In this document: positions 36,244 through 46,329 of the stretch, in pieces
How the letters are laid out: each line of letters opens with the position of its first letter
Position numbering within the stretch: position 1 is the stretch's first letter
Source: Gymnopus androsaceus JB14
Lineage: Eukaryota; Basidiomycota; Agaricomycetes; Agaricales; Omphalotaceae
NCBI GenBank assembly: GCA_009733575.1
Contig: ML769502.1
Location: 1 to 64,000, forward strand
Length of the DNA: 64,000 nt
Reading direction: 5' to 3'
Made by a program: the position numbers and the translations under genes
The notes under the pieces: model-generated
Seen by the model: only the letters and a program-made list of their open reading frames with translations
The model's database searches: none
What the model was told of the DNA's origin: nothing

Positions 36244-36480
36244 AATAATTATTTAGTTATTTTTTTCAATAGAAGTATTTACTTGACTACTATCATTGTG
36301 ACTGGGCTTGACCTGCAGACCCGGTATTGGTCAGTTTACCTGTGGCAGCTCCCGGTCATACCTGGGCTGTTACTCACAGGTTCAGATCCGGTCACAGGTC
36401 AAGACTTCTGACCTCCGGTTACCTGCATGGCAGGTGCAGGTTTACCGGTACCCGGAGTCGTGTCCAGCCTTAACATGTTC

Positions 36481-37505
36481 ACAGTTATTCCTCGACCAAA
36501 TTAGTCAAGATGGACTACGACGCAGTCAGATTCCACAAGTGAGTCTTTTGCTCTATCCCCTCACACACTCTTGACAGGCTCTATCAGAACGAGCTATTGT
36601 CTATGTGAAGTTTTCATGCCAAATGCACAACAGTCATTTTATCTACCACTCAATCTTGATCAAATCCTTGTCAATACCGATTCTGCATCCAATGCAGTCA
36701 ACGCAGTCAACACAATTGATGGCTACAAACGCTGATGCCCAATGACTGGGAGAGAGAGAATATCTTTTGCAGACCATAGTCTCCTAGCTGTCTGACCCCA
36801 GGGAGTGCTTGTCCTATTCAACACCCAATCACCGGGCATGGGCTCAGGACTCTCCTACCTCTCCATATTCAGCCTCTTCTCCTGAACGGCATTCATCACT
36901 GCTTCACTCTCCTCCTTCCTCTCCTCCCTTGCCTCCTCCATTGGCTTCCACAGCCTCTCCATCAGCACTGGCCTCTGCACCTCTACTTTCCCTTGACCAT
37001 TGGATCCTGCATCCAAATTTGGTTGGAATGTCAATCAAGGTTGAAATCACTGGTGGGGAGCTTGATACCTTGCAAAAAAAAGACGGAGTCTTTGTGGAGA
37101 CAGTTGCTGGCAAGTTAGGCATCAATGTTGTTTGTCGTCGCTTCAATCAACTTGCTCCAGTCCCTTACAAGTTCATTGGGTCTTGTCAACAACGACCAAA
37201 CCCGCTAGAGAGAAGGGTCTTATGGTTGTTGCTCGGAATCATCCAGATCATATCAGGAAGCTGGTTGAAGGATTCATCACTTCTATGTCGACGCCAAGAT
37301 GGAGGAAAACCATTGGTTGATAGTACAAATCTTTTACACGGACAGGGCTTTTGGACAATGCAGACGGTGGATTGCTTGAATTGCACCCCAATGACCTTGA
37401 ATACATGCATGAGGATCCAAGTCAGCGGAGGTTGGCTACAGTGTTCCTATGTGCACGCCAAGGGAACTATGTTTATGCAGAAGTACAAGTCAGACACACT
37501 GATTG
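36481..37505 (+). pseudogene. NGN-KOW (Spt5-like) protein, 3' part
   Basis: Continuation of the gene at 26336-28667 on the far side of the hAT element. The first block encodes STKLVKMDYDAVRFHK and ends at a gtgagt donor (36540). After a proline/serine-rich stretch come a KOW-like domain (GMSIKVEITGGELDTLQKKD, GVFVETVAG) and VPYKFIG. Frameshifts follow near 37180, 37270 and 37370, connecting GLMVVARNHPDHIRKLV, HHFYVDAKMEENHWLIVQ and LLELHPNDLEYMHEDPSQRR, ending AEVQVRHTD at 37505. The same protein logic on both sides of the element proves the interruption. The extra frameshifts show decay independent of the insertion. Confidence 0.72.
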
Positions 37506-38343
37506 AACCATGGCTGCACGTCTTTTTTGTATTAATTTTGCAATTGTATCTTCATTCTGAATATACTTATAGTTATGCATAAGTACATGATATATGCAGT
37601 GAAATAAGTATGAATATGCGTGCAATGCAGATGCGTTACAACTCACTAAGAGCGGTAAGAACAGAAGAGAAGAGATCGTGAATGATAACAAGACATCTAC
37701 AACAATACATAATGAAACAGTACAATGAACCATGGCGACACATGGTAGCATGCATATGGTCCGCAACGACCTTAAACTACATAAAAGCCAGTCCACATGC
37801 TTGTCTGTGTGTTCAGGTCTGAAGTCCCAATATGGCAATCTTTATTGTCTAACAATATGCCCTTGTCTTTTCAGAGGCTTATAATCTGAAACTCAAGCGT
37901 TATAGCGGGATCCACACCATACCATGTTTCCTAGCTGGCGAGATTATGTGCCTTTCAGCCTAGCAAGTCCTCAGGTCAGTCAGGTCAGTGTGGATATGAT
38001 CATGCTAGGACCAGTGCTGACTGGTCGTTACAGGACTCTCCAGAATTGCCAGCTCAGGAGAGCCCGCAGAGCCGTGATCACGAAATAGTGAGTACTTGTG
38101 CCTGTCCCTACTCATTCTGACCACTGGATCCTGCATCCAAAGTTGGTCAGAATACCAATCAAAGTCGATATCAGCAGTGGAAACCCTCAACAAACTCCTG
38201 TCAATGTACGATTTAGTTAATCAGTTCGAAGAATTGACGCTGATCTTTGCTATAGACGCCTTCGGAATCCTTCAATCAAGATACTCCGCAAAGCCATGCA
38301 GAGGCAAGTACTCCCATTGTGAGTCGCTATCACCTCCCGCTCA
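37506..38343. other. Intergenic; contains one VRNDLKL motif
   Basis: No gene is supported. 37759-37779 (gtccgcaacgaccttaaact, then a) matches the motif seen twice in each of the 13-kb and 44-kb repeats and resembles the WD40 terminal exon, so it may be a scrap of the same family. Confidence 0.4.
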
Positions 38344-41300
38344 ATGTTTCCCCAGCCTATGTCGAAGGTCATCAAGCAGATGGCCAAGCTGCGCTTAGAA
38401 TCGCCTGAACTTGTCTATGAACCACTAGACGACGATAGTACCATGCCGGGATCTTTCCTAATCAACGAGATTGCCCCACTGGATGATTTACCCTCTATGG
38501 AAACGCTCGAGACACTCCTCACTGCTGCTGTCTTGACTGACAGTGCCAACAATCAATCTCACCATCACAAGCTCTTCTCCTCTGCGGCTGAGTGTTACGA
38601 AGACTCAGGAGCCACCCTCCCCTCCTCGCTTCGGTCGTTGGATTTGTCTACTGCTATGCAGAGCATAGCAGCTATCACGAAAACACCATCTACTCCCAAA
38701 ACACCGTCCGTTCCCCCTGCTCGCCAAGCTGGCGGTCGACGTTTCACCAGTAAATCCATTCTCTCCTCCTCTAACTCCTCCCCGCCTTCTGCCGCTTCCC
38801 TTTCTGCTGGAAAGGTAGAAAGGGCCGAAGCCTGTGTTCTAGACCGTCTATGTACCGAATTTGAGCCTTATCACGCCGAGCTCTTTAGTGGGCATTTCGT
38901 AGCTCTTTCAGAAGAGCTGCAATGCCAGAAGCTGGACAAGGTTACCAAATGGCTCAACGATGGGCTTGTCGCTATCGAAGGCTATGAGGAGCGCATGAGA
39001 TACAGGAATAGCAAAGCAAAACGTGCTTCTTCGAAGGAAGACGTGGCAAAGGTGAAGCGGGACAGTCTTCGAGAGCGAATGAGGGCATTGAATGCCCAAG
39101 TCTGCGCGTTGTACACACCTCTCATCCCAGAAAGTCCTATCGAAGTTGATGCAGGTGAATCAATCTGACTTCTCGGCAATCTCTATACTCACAGCTCTTA
39201 GATAATTTATTCGCTACAGCCTTTGTCCAACTGGATCCCCTCAATCAGGTTTTAGTTCTTCTTGCAGTTATCTGCCACCTGATTATTGGACTGTCCATCG
39301 ACCACTCCAATTTCATTGTACAGTCCGCAATCCTCTGTGCATACCTTGGCATGTCTACCGGCGGCCATCATGCCAGCCATCTCGATAGACCATTTTCACC
39401 ATCGCAAAATGCTATAATCTCCGATATGCCAAAAAACCTGCCAGATGCATTGAAGAAACTCGATGTCGATGGCCACTTCGACTTTTATGCCATTTGCCCT
39501 TCTTGCAGCTTCAGTAACAAAGCTCACCCATTGAAGGGAAAGAAGATGTTCTACGACTTTCCGGAGACTTGTCACAACAAAGTCGTTGGCGAGAATGGCA
39601 TCTTTGAATGTGGCGTGAAACTGCTGAAAACTCGTCGTGACGGTACCGTTCAGCCTGCAAAACCCTATCTTGTTCCCAGTCTTTCCGATTATCTAGCGCG
39701 CTGCCTGGCCGATGCTACCTTTGTAGAACAGTCCAAAGAAGCGACGGACTTGGCCTTCCATGCTATCAAGTCTGGGAATGTCGACTCAGGTACTCGCAAT
39801 GTATTTGAGGCGAAGTTCATCAAGGATTTCAGAGGGCCCGATGGAACACTCTTTGTCGATCGAGGCGACAAGATTCGTCTAGCATTTTCAATGCATGTGG
39901 ACTTCTTTAACCCGAATCGCACCACCCACCGTGGAGCCCACGACTCAATTGGCGTAATTTCTTGCGCTAACCTTGCGCTTGATTCTTCCATTCGATATCG
40001 ACCCGAATACATGTACATGACTATCATTCCCGGTCCCAACGAGCCCTCGTATGACGAATTAGACCATTATATCCGGCCAGTCATTGAGCAGTTTGTTCTG
40101 ACTTGGAGGCCAGGTCTCAAAGTCTCACGTACTGCTGATTCCAGTACCGGCGCTAGGGTTGAAGCTGGTATCTTGATCTCCTTGAACGACCTTCCCGCAG
40201 CTCGAAAAGTGGCTGGCCTTCAGGGCCCCATGTCGTCTTTCATATGCAGTGTGTGTGATATATACGGAAAAGATCAGATATTTAGTACGGATTACAACCA
40301 TTGGACTCGCAGGGATGTCGACGAGCTTCGGAAGTGGGCATGGGCCTACAAGGATGCGACGACGTTGGCAGAACGGAGACAGATTTTTGACACGTATGGC
40401 GTGCGATGGTCATCGTTCTGGCTTCTTGAGTACTGGGATCCAACGAGGATGCTTGTCATCGATGCTATGCACTGCATCCTTGAAGGCATTGTCCATTACC
40501 ATTGTCGTCATGTCCTTCGTCTAGATTCTTCAGCTCCCAAGGTCAGCTCCGATGGTCTAAAAGTTGCGTTTGACTGGCCTTGGATACCCTACTCCCCGGA
40601 GGCAGCCGGACCCAGCTCTTTGCTACACGAAAAGCATATAGCCGCGGTCGTCAAAATCCAAGAAACTCTTTGTATATCCCTCTCCGGAAAAAACTCTCTG
40701 TCTTTGGAAAAAATGTGGACGCGGCTCAATAATCAGAGCACCAAGGGCCCTCTCGATTTTGTTGTGCGTAGCTTGGGGCTTCCAGGGGAACTGGTCAACA
40801 TTGATCAGGCTATCACCTCGCTCTATATTGCCCGAGCAAAAGCAAAGTCAACGCGCAAGGACAAGGCCAAGGATCAGTTAAGTTTTCCTCATGGGCAGCC
40901 TGCAACAACGAAGCATCACCTTATTGCTTTGCTGCTAAATTGGGTGAGTGCTTTGTCTCTATATGAAATATGTGCTTAGTGTTGTCCTCAGCGACTGCAA
41001 CAGCCCCATAGCTCAGAGGCCTATATTATCCCTACGGGGACAGCAGATACTCTAGCCTTCATCCAGAAGGTTATTCAAGAGATCATAAAACCAGCACATA
41101 TCCCTTCTGTACCAAAGAACTTCGGAGAAGCAAAGGCAGGATCCATAAAGGCTAACGAATGGCAATGGCTCAGCACTCTTCACCTCCCGGTTGCTCTTGT
41201 AATCCTTTGGGGTGATAATGACGGCATCGCTCCCCTTGCTGACGATTCAGAGGCTGGATATCTACTCAAGGCTCTTGATCATACCATGGCCCTATTCCAA

Positions 41301-42155
41301 GCCACGGCTATCGCCTGCCGTTATGTCACAACAGAAAATCGAGCTCTGGCCTATCGACAGTATATGAAGGTTTGGACAAGAGATCTACAGACACTCTTCC
41401 CTCATATCAGAGGAAGCACTCCCCGACCAAACATACATGCGGCGGCTCATATCTATGATTTTCTACTGCTGTTTGGACCTGTGTTGTCATGGTGGTGCTT
41501 TCCGTTTGAACGTTTAATCGGAGTGTTGCAAAAGATTAATACAAACGACCACACCGGCGGTACGTCTCTTCCAGCTTGATTTACTTCATCCACGGCTCAA
41601 TATCTTTTAGGTGAGATGGAAGCTACCATCGTGAAGACCATGGCCCGCACAGCGAACATACGTCGCTGGCTTCGTCGCCCTGACTGTCCCGATGCCATTC
41701 GTGTCCTCAAAGATCTTTTTGACAAATGTTTTGTTCCAGTTAGCAGACCTGATGCCTTGAATGAGTTTGTGGAGCGTAAAGGCACTCATCGTGCATATGT
41801 AGCACATGATGGGGGTAACCTTTCCCCATTCAAGACTCATCCAGGAAACTCCACTATTATCTATAGACCGTTGCCCTCCGAACCTCCAGTCGCCGGTCAG
41901 ATCCAGTCTATCGAAAACCTCCACAACCGTGACGGCCAAAACACTGGCGTTCGTCTTCATGTATGTAGACATAATCTCTTGTCGAAGGCCCTTTACGATC
42001 CCTTTCTACGATTCCCTCACTTTAATGCCAAGACATATTCCACGACGCTCAGAGCAGCAGAGGATATTATTGGATTGGATGATATTGTTGCACATGCTGC
42101 TCGGTACGACTACTCTCATGGACGGTCTGTAATGGTTAGTCTGTCGAGACAGTGA
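38344..42155 (+). CDS. Tnp2-like (EnSpm/CACTA-type) transposase
   Basis: Exons are 38344-39152 (phase-1 gtgaat donor), about 39201-40943, about 40992-41560 and about 41612-42155; the exact 3' end is uncertain, since a further intron could extend it to about 42228. An acidic, Ser-rich N-terminal ~190 residues precede a helical segment. Then come a hydrophobic block (QVLVLLAVICHLIIGLS), a zinc-knuckle-like CPSCSFSNKAHPL, and the conserved Tnp2 region: IRLAFSMHVDFFNP, IGVISCANLAL, YMTIIPGPNEPSYDELDHYI, CSVCDIYGKDQ and LVIDAMHCILEG. The C-terminal part has WWCFPFERLIGVLQKINTN. These match the Tnp2/Transposase_21 type of cut-and-paste transposase. The frame is open in every exon, so this copy may be active. 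A decayed copy lies at 1.2-3.1 kb. I could not identify terminal inverted repeats. Confidence 0.82.
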
Positions 42156-42447
42156 TGTTAGTATTTCTTCTCTTTCTAATAGTCCTCATTTCAATTGTTC
42201 AAGTTGGAATCAGATGGGAGTGTTTGAGGGACGGGTTTTTGTACTCTGGGAGGCCAAAGCGAAATCAATCCAGTCTATTGTTTTGCGGCGGTCCAAGCGT
42301 ACAATTACTACGAAGTCCATACTATATGATTACAAATGGATCTCGATTGGAGTTCGAAACTGTTGGTGGACCCTCTGCAGCCCTCTATTCGTTAGATGCG
42401 GAAATTCACGCCGTGTTGTTTTCTTGAGGCAACAAGCAAAAACATAA

Positions 42448-43430
42448 GCATATACGGATCTCTGGCTCTTCTTCCAATGCAGCTTAGATTCGAGTCCCGA
42501 AATCGAGGGAAGGAGGGAGGGAGGAGATGTGTGGAATGCTGCTCCGCGCGCCGAATGTGGGGATGATCGAGGAAAAGTGGTTGGATGGACCTGGAATGTT
42601 TCTGAGTAGGAGTTAAGGTACGTTCGGATATATACAAAGTAGACGAACCAACTAACGCTCAACACATCCAGTCGTCGCTCGTGTTGGTGTCGAGTCGCGC
42701 GCAAGGTCAAGCATGCGTTTACATCCATATATCTCAACATTCTGCCTTGCGATGACGACGCCAATAATGCAGGAAGGAGTCCAATGAGAATGGAGGCGAA
42801 GGGATCGTTTGAATAAGTCGAACGTCGAGAGAGACTTGAGACGAGTTTGTCACGAGCGCTCTCTGAATGAAACTCGCGGCGGATCGTCAATTTCCTGCTG
42901 AGATTGTTTGCTGACGGTGAACGGGACCAGCAATCCTGGAATGAATTTTACACCCACCTTACGTCCCCACCGAACCAACCGAGCCGACTTGTTCGCCGTA
43001 GGAAAAGACACGATGATATGCGAGAATGGGATCCCAAAGTTGCGGGAGAGAGATGCCTGGGGTCGGAATCGGAAACGCGCCTCAAGAGCTCGTGAAGGCG
43101 AAAGAATGATGTTAGGATTGTGGGTGCGGGCGAGGGATTGGAGGAATCGTGTAGAGTGAAAACCGATTATTGGGCAGTGAAAAGAAGAATGTGATGAGCA
43201 TTGGAGGTGAAGACAGATTGTCGTTTTTAACGCACCTTCATCCCATGGTTCAGTCAATCCATGATCCTAACATGCCTTCCCTGTATGGTGCCGCGATAGA
43301 GCAGATGGAGGTGAGCGATGATGGATGTAGAGCGTAAGATGAAAGCAAGCGGCTATGCCGTGCGCGCACCCAAGCATAAACAAACGCGTACAAACGCGTT
43401 CTTCCGCCTTCTGTGCTTCATCGTCACGGA
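42448..43430. other. Intergenic, no supported gene
   Basis: Open frames exist on both strands (up to 186 codons on the minus strand) but they are Arg/Ser/Thr-rich, overlap one another and show no domain. I regard them as chance frames in GC-richer sequence. The 3' end of the Tnp2-like element is presumably in here. Confidence 0.4.
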
Positions 43431-44092
43431 ATGGCTCGGCTTGGTCGTTTCAAAGCTGGATGCTGGGGTGATGAGGCCAGGGACGCTCGTCGACCATATC
43501 TCAAGCGGCGCAGGGCCTGGAATAAAGCGGTAAAGATGTTTTACAAGAAATGGAGTCAATCAGGATGGATCTACGTCTTTTTCGATGGCTTCTTCGAGGG
43601 GAACGCAATTTTTAAACTGGGGAAGACCAACGATTTGTATCGCCGGATGCTGGAGTGGGATTTTGACTGCCCGAACGCGGACAGAATCTGGTTGGAGGCG
43701 TTTTGGGTACCAAACGCAATACGCACAGGTGAATATAATATTGTCGATATCATTGGCGACTATACTAACTACTTTACTAACTACATCTTCTTAGAATCGC
43801 TTCTGCATATCGCTCTGGAAGAGCTTTGCGAACATCGTCCACGTTATATGTGTCATTGTAAGTGCTCTTCTCATTTCAATCTCATTTAGCTGACAACGAA
43901 AACGTTGCAATGTTGTAGGCGGAGTCGTTCATATTGAGAAATTTGGGTTCAAAGGGCTTCCGTTGTTGACTTTTGAAGAGCGAATCAGGCCTGCAATCGT
44001 TCGACTGATTGTCGCGGTTTGGACGCAAAGGTGAGTTTTCCTTTCGCAGCGGACTTCTTAACTTACTCGAGTGTAGTCTTAGCCAATTCTAG
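43431..44092 (+). CDS. T5orf172 / GIY-YIG-like nuclease-fold protein
   Basis: Exons are 43431-43728, 43795-43857, 43919-44030 and 44077-44092 (162 aa), introns 66, 61 and 46 nt, phases consistent. The domain reads GWIYVFFDGFFEGNAIFKLG, then KTNDLYRRMLEWDFDCPNAD, then ESLLHIALEELCEHRP, then C-H-C-GVVHIEKFGF. The Y-V-F, K-GKT, R, E-x2-H and final C-x-C/H-x-E-x-F positions match the T5orf172 (MUG113-like) domain of the GIY-YIG superfamily, which is proposed to bind or cut DNA. The ATG at 43431 gives a basic N-terminus (KRRRAWNKAVKMFYKKW). It is compact for this family and lies between a transposase and a dispersed repeat, so it could itself be mobile-element cargo. Confidence 0.72.
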
Positions 44093-44274
44093 GTATATAT
44101 ATGTGATGCATTTGATAAATTCGGTGTCAATATATCCAGCTTTGATCCATCCTTATTGTTGTCCTTGTCTCGGCGCACTCGGCAGGGCGTTGTCTTGTTC
44201 GAGTGGCCCTTATTGTTTCAGCTGTATATATACCGGCAGAGGCGCATCACAATCTTTCTTCCCTTTTGACTCCC

Positions 44275-45060
44275 ATGTACTGGTGATAGTATATAGAAAT
44301 GGAAGAGCTGTCTTTCTCTGTCACCGGTGGTTTTTCAGTGGTCCGCAATGACCTTAAACTATGAGCTTCCATGCTTTGAGTTTCTGATCATCTTTCTAGG
44401 CAATCCTCTCAACCAACCTACCCCGTTTGTTCAGCATTCGTATGTCATTGTAAGTTGTTCTCTTTGTCTATTTTCGTTTCGCTCACTTGCCGCAGGTGGT
44501 CAGATGAGAAGACAGATGCTTGCGAGCACTAACACTGATTTCCCTTCCAGATTTGTGTTACTTACAGAGTCCATTCGATGGTCCGGAACGACCTAAAACT
44601 ATGAACACATGATTACACAGATTGCTTGCCCGCCAATGGCGCTGACGCTAAAATGCAGCTGCGATATTTCTACTCATTGGAAACTGGAATTTTCACCTGG
44701 ACTTTCATTTTCTATGAAAGGTTGGTAGAAACTTGGTATTTCCATAATGATTTCCATCTTTCTAATAGTCCTCATTTCAGCTTTGCTTTCCGCTGGGCGT
44801 ATATATAGTATTTCACTTGAGTTGAAACATCTTCATAAAGTATATTTTTCCACTGGTCTTTTGGCTGATAGGATAGATGATATTTTGGGTGGTATTTCAT
44901 ACAGCTCAATATCTAAGTTGAAACTGTACATTTTAGTTCTTGTTTCAATATAATAGAAAGATAATATTTTGTCCACTCTTTTGAAAGTTATGATACATGT
45001 GTAAAAATGTCAAATTTTAATTAAAAATACGCTCGATGGATTTTTTTCTAAATCCTGTGT
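44275..45060 (+). repeat. ~780-bp repeat, copy 2
   Basis: Inverted partner of 12981-13758. Two copies of the VRNDLKL-encoding word sit at 44341-44361 and 44581-44601. The first directly follows tttttcag, as a splice acceptor would, and is closed by TGA. Sequence diverges sharply at about 44275 and 45060 on the outer sides. The large AT-rich tail (44750-45060) is also shared. Confidence 0.88.
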
Positions 45061-45379
45061 GTTATATAATCCTGACAAAATCATGAAAAATAGTGAAAAT
45101 ATTCAGGGGGCAGAAGGGCGCCCTGGGCTGGCTTAAATTTTTGTCATGTGATTCGGGACTCAATTTAGCATAAAAATTTGAAATTAGGCCCAATAAATCC
45201 CGGAAAAATCCTGGAAAAATCACGAAAAATATGAAAAATATTCAGAGGGTGTGTCACAGTCACATGACCCTGTATCTTTGACAAATAAATCCCAATAATG
45301 GATAATGATCACAAAAAAAATCAGAAAATACTCATAAAACAGCAGCAGGAGTAGGGATATACACCATACTATATATAGT

Positions 45380-45740
45380 ATGGTGTACTGTGGCACCAAA
45401 TGAATATGGTTGGGGTGGCACCCTGATTAAAGTGGCACCAAATAAATATGGGTAGGATGGCACCATATTGACAGTGGCACCATATGAATATGGTTAGGGT
45501 AGCACCATGATTAAAGTGGCACCAAGTAAATATGGTTAGGGTGGCATCATATTGACAGTGGCACTATATTTACAGTTGCACTGTAAAAATATTGTTACAG
45601 TGGCCCCATATGAATACAGTTAGAGTGGCACCTTATTTACAGTGGCACCATATTTGCAGTGGTGCATATGAATATGGTTGTGGTGCCACTGTATACATTC
45701 CAAATACAGTTATGGTACTGCCATATAGATTTGGTTATGG
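45380..45740. repeat. Minisatellite: gtggcaccatatgaatatgg units
   Basis: About ten imperfect copies of a 20-25 base unit (gtggcacca, then tatgaatatggttaggg or tattgacagt). There is a higher-order alternation between the tatgaatatggttag and tatttacagtgg forms. It lies in AT-rich non-coding sequence just after the 780-bp repeat and ends with the inverted form ggtgccactg. Confidence 0.8.
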
Positions 45741-46044
45741 ACCAGCAACATGAATCTGGTTACAGTATCATTACTGCTTTTGACCAATTCTTCAATCATG
45801 TATTACCTCTCAAAAATCAACAAGTAGAGTCAATTTATTCTCGAGGTTTTGGCATATTTTTTGTCATATTCTAATGTGTATTTTTCCGAAATCCATGAAT
45901 AGTTGGTTGCAATAGTACAAGAGTACCCAGTCATGATGATACTATGTATATACTTATACTGAGTTATGAGTACTACAATAATGTAGTCATCTATAATAGT
46001 TTCAGTTTCCTTTAAACACTCAAGGTCAGACCCAAAATTATTTA

Positions 46045-46285
46045 AACACAATTAAACATTGAGATTGGTAGCAATAACCAAACAAATAACATGCTCTAAT
46101 TAAACAAGGCTACTGCACAACAATTAAACAACAGATTTAAACAACCTTTCTAAACAAGGCGAGTTTGTTGAACAATTAAACAAAAACCCAAATTCATTCA
46201 ACTTTTGCCAGTCTTTAAACAAAGCATTTAAACAACCCGAAAATGTGTACCATTAAACAACACCTGTTTAAATAAATTGTTTATT
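46045..46285. repeat. Dispersed cluster of (a/t)ttaaacaa words
   Basis: At least twelve occurrences of taaacaa, most as attaaacaac or tttaaacaa, in 240 bp (for example 46052, 46098, 46119, 46135, 46149, 46177, 46213, 46228, 46252 and 46266). They are not in strict tandem register; spacing is 12-35 bp. The cluster lies at the 3' side of the KDZ remnant. Confidence 0.75.
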
Positions 46286-46329
46286 ATATCTCTCAAACGC
46301 TGAATCAAACACAAATATTAAACACATAC

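Larger units (their letters stand above)
28676..36472. mobile_element. 7.8-kb hAT transposon with cargo gene and TSD
   Basis: Ends are TAAGGTTGGACACGACTCCG (left) and TAAGGCTGGACACGACTCCG (right, read on the minus strand), flanked by 8-bp duplications ACGTGTTC (28668-28675) and ACATGTTC (36473-36480), one mismatch. Both termini have GC-rich subterminal regions full of CCGGT/ACCGG and CCTG/CAGG motifs (28680-28830 and 36305-36460), likely transposase binding sites. Inside are a plus-strand hAT transposase (33358-36243) and, divergently, a long unknown gene (29881-32771) plus a small minus-strand frame (28959-29500). It is inserted in the NGN-KOW gene. The terminal repeats match the 819-bp element at 3136-3954. 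Confidence 0.9.

Noticed and set aside
42330..43257. Long minus-strand open frames (186 and 135 codons)
   Set aside because: Ser/Arg/Thr-rich translations overlap other frames on both strands, with no domain or splice logic. They are chance frames in sequence of higher GC.
44341..44361. ggtccgcaatgacc as a palindromic regulatory site
   Set aside because: The variable positions between copies follow codon third positions (gac/gat, aac/aat), and the reading VRND(L/V)(K/E)L is shared with a WD40 terminal exon. A coding origin explains it better.
45380..45740. Possible CRISPR-like array
   Set aside because: The units are contiguous and degenerate with no unique spacers of constant length, and the context is a eukaryotic nuclear region. 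It is a minisatellite.
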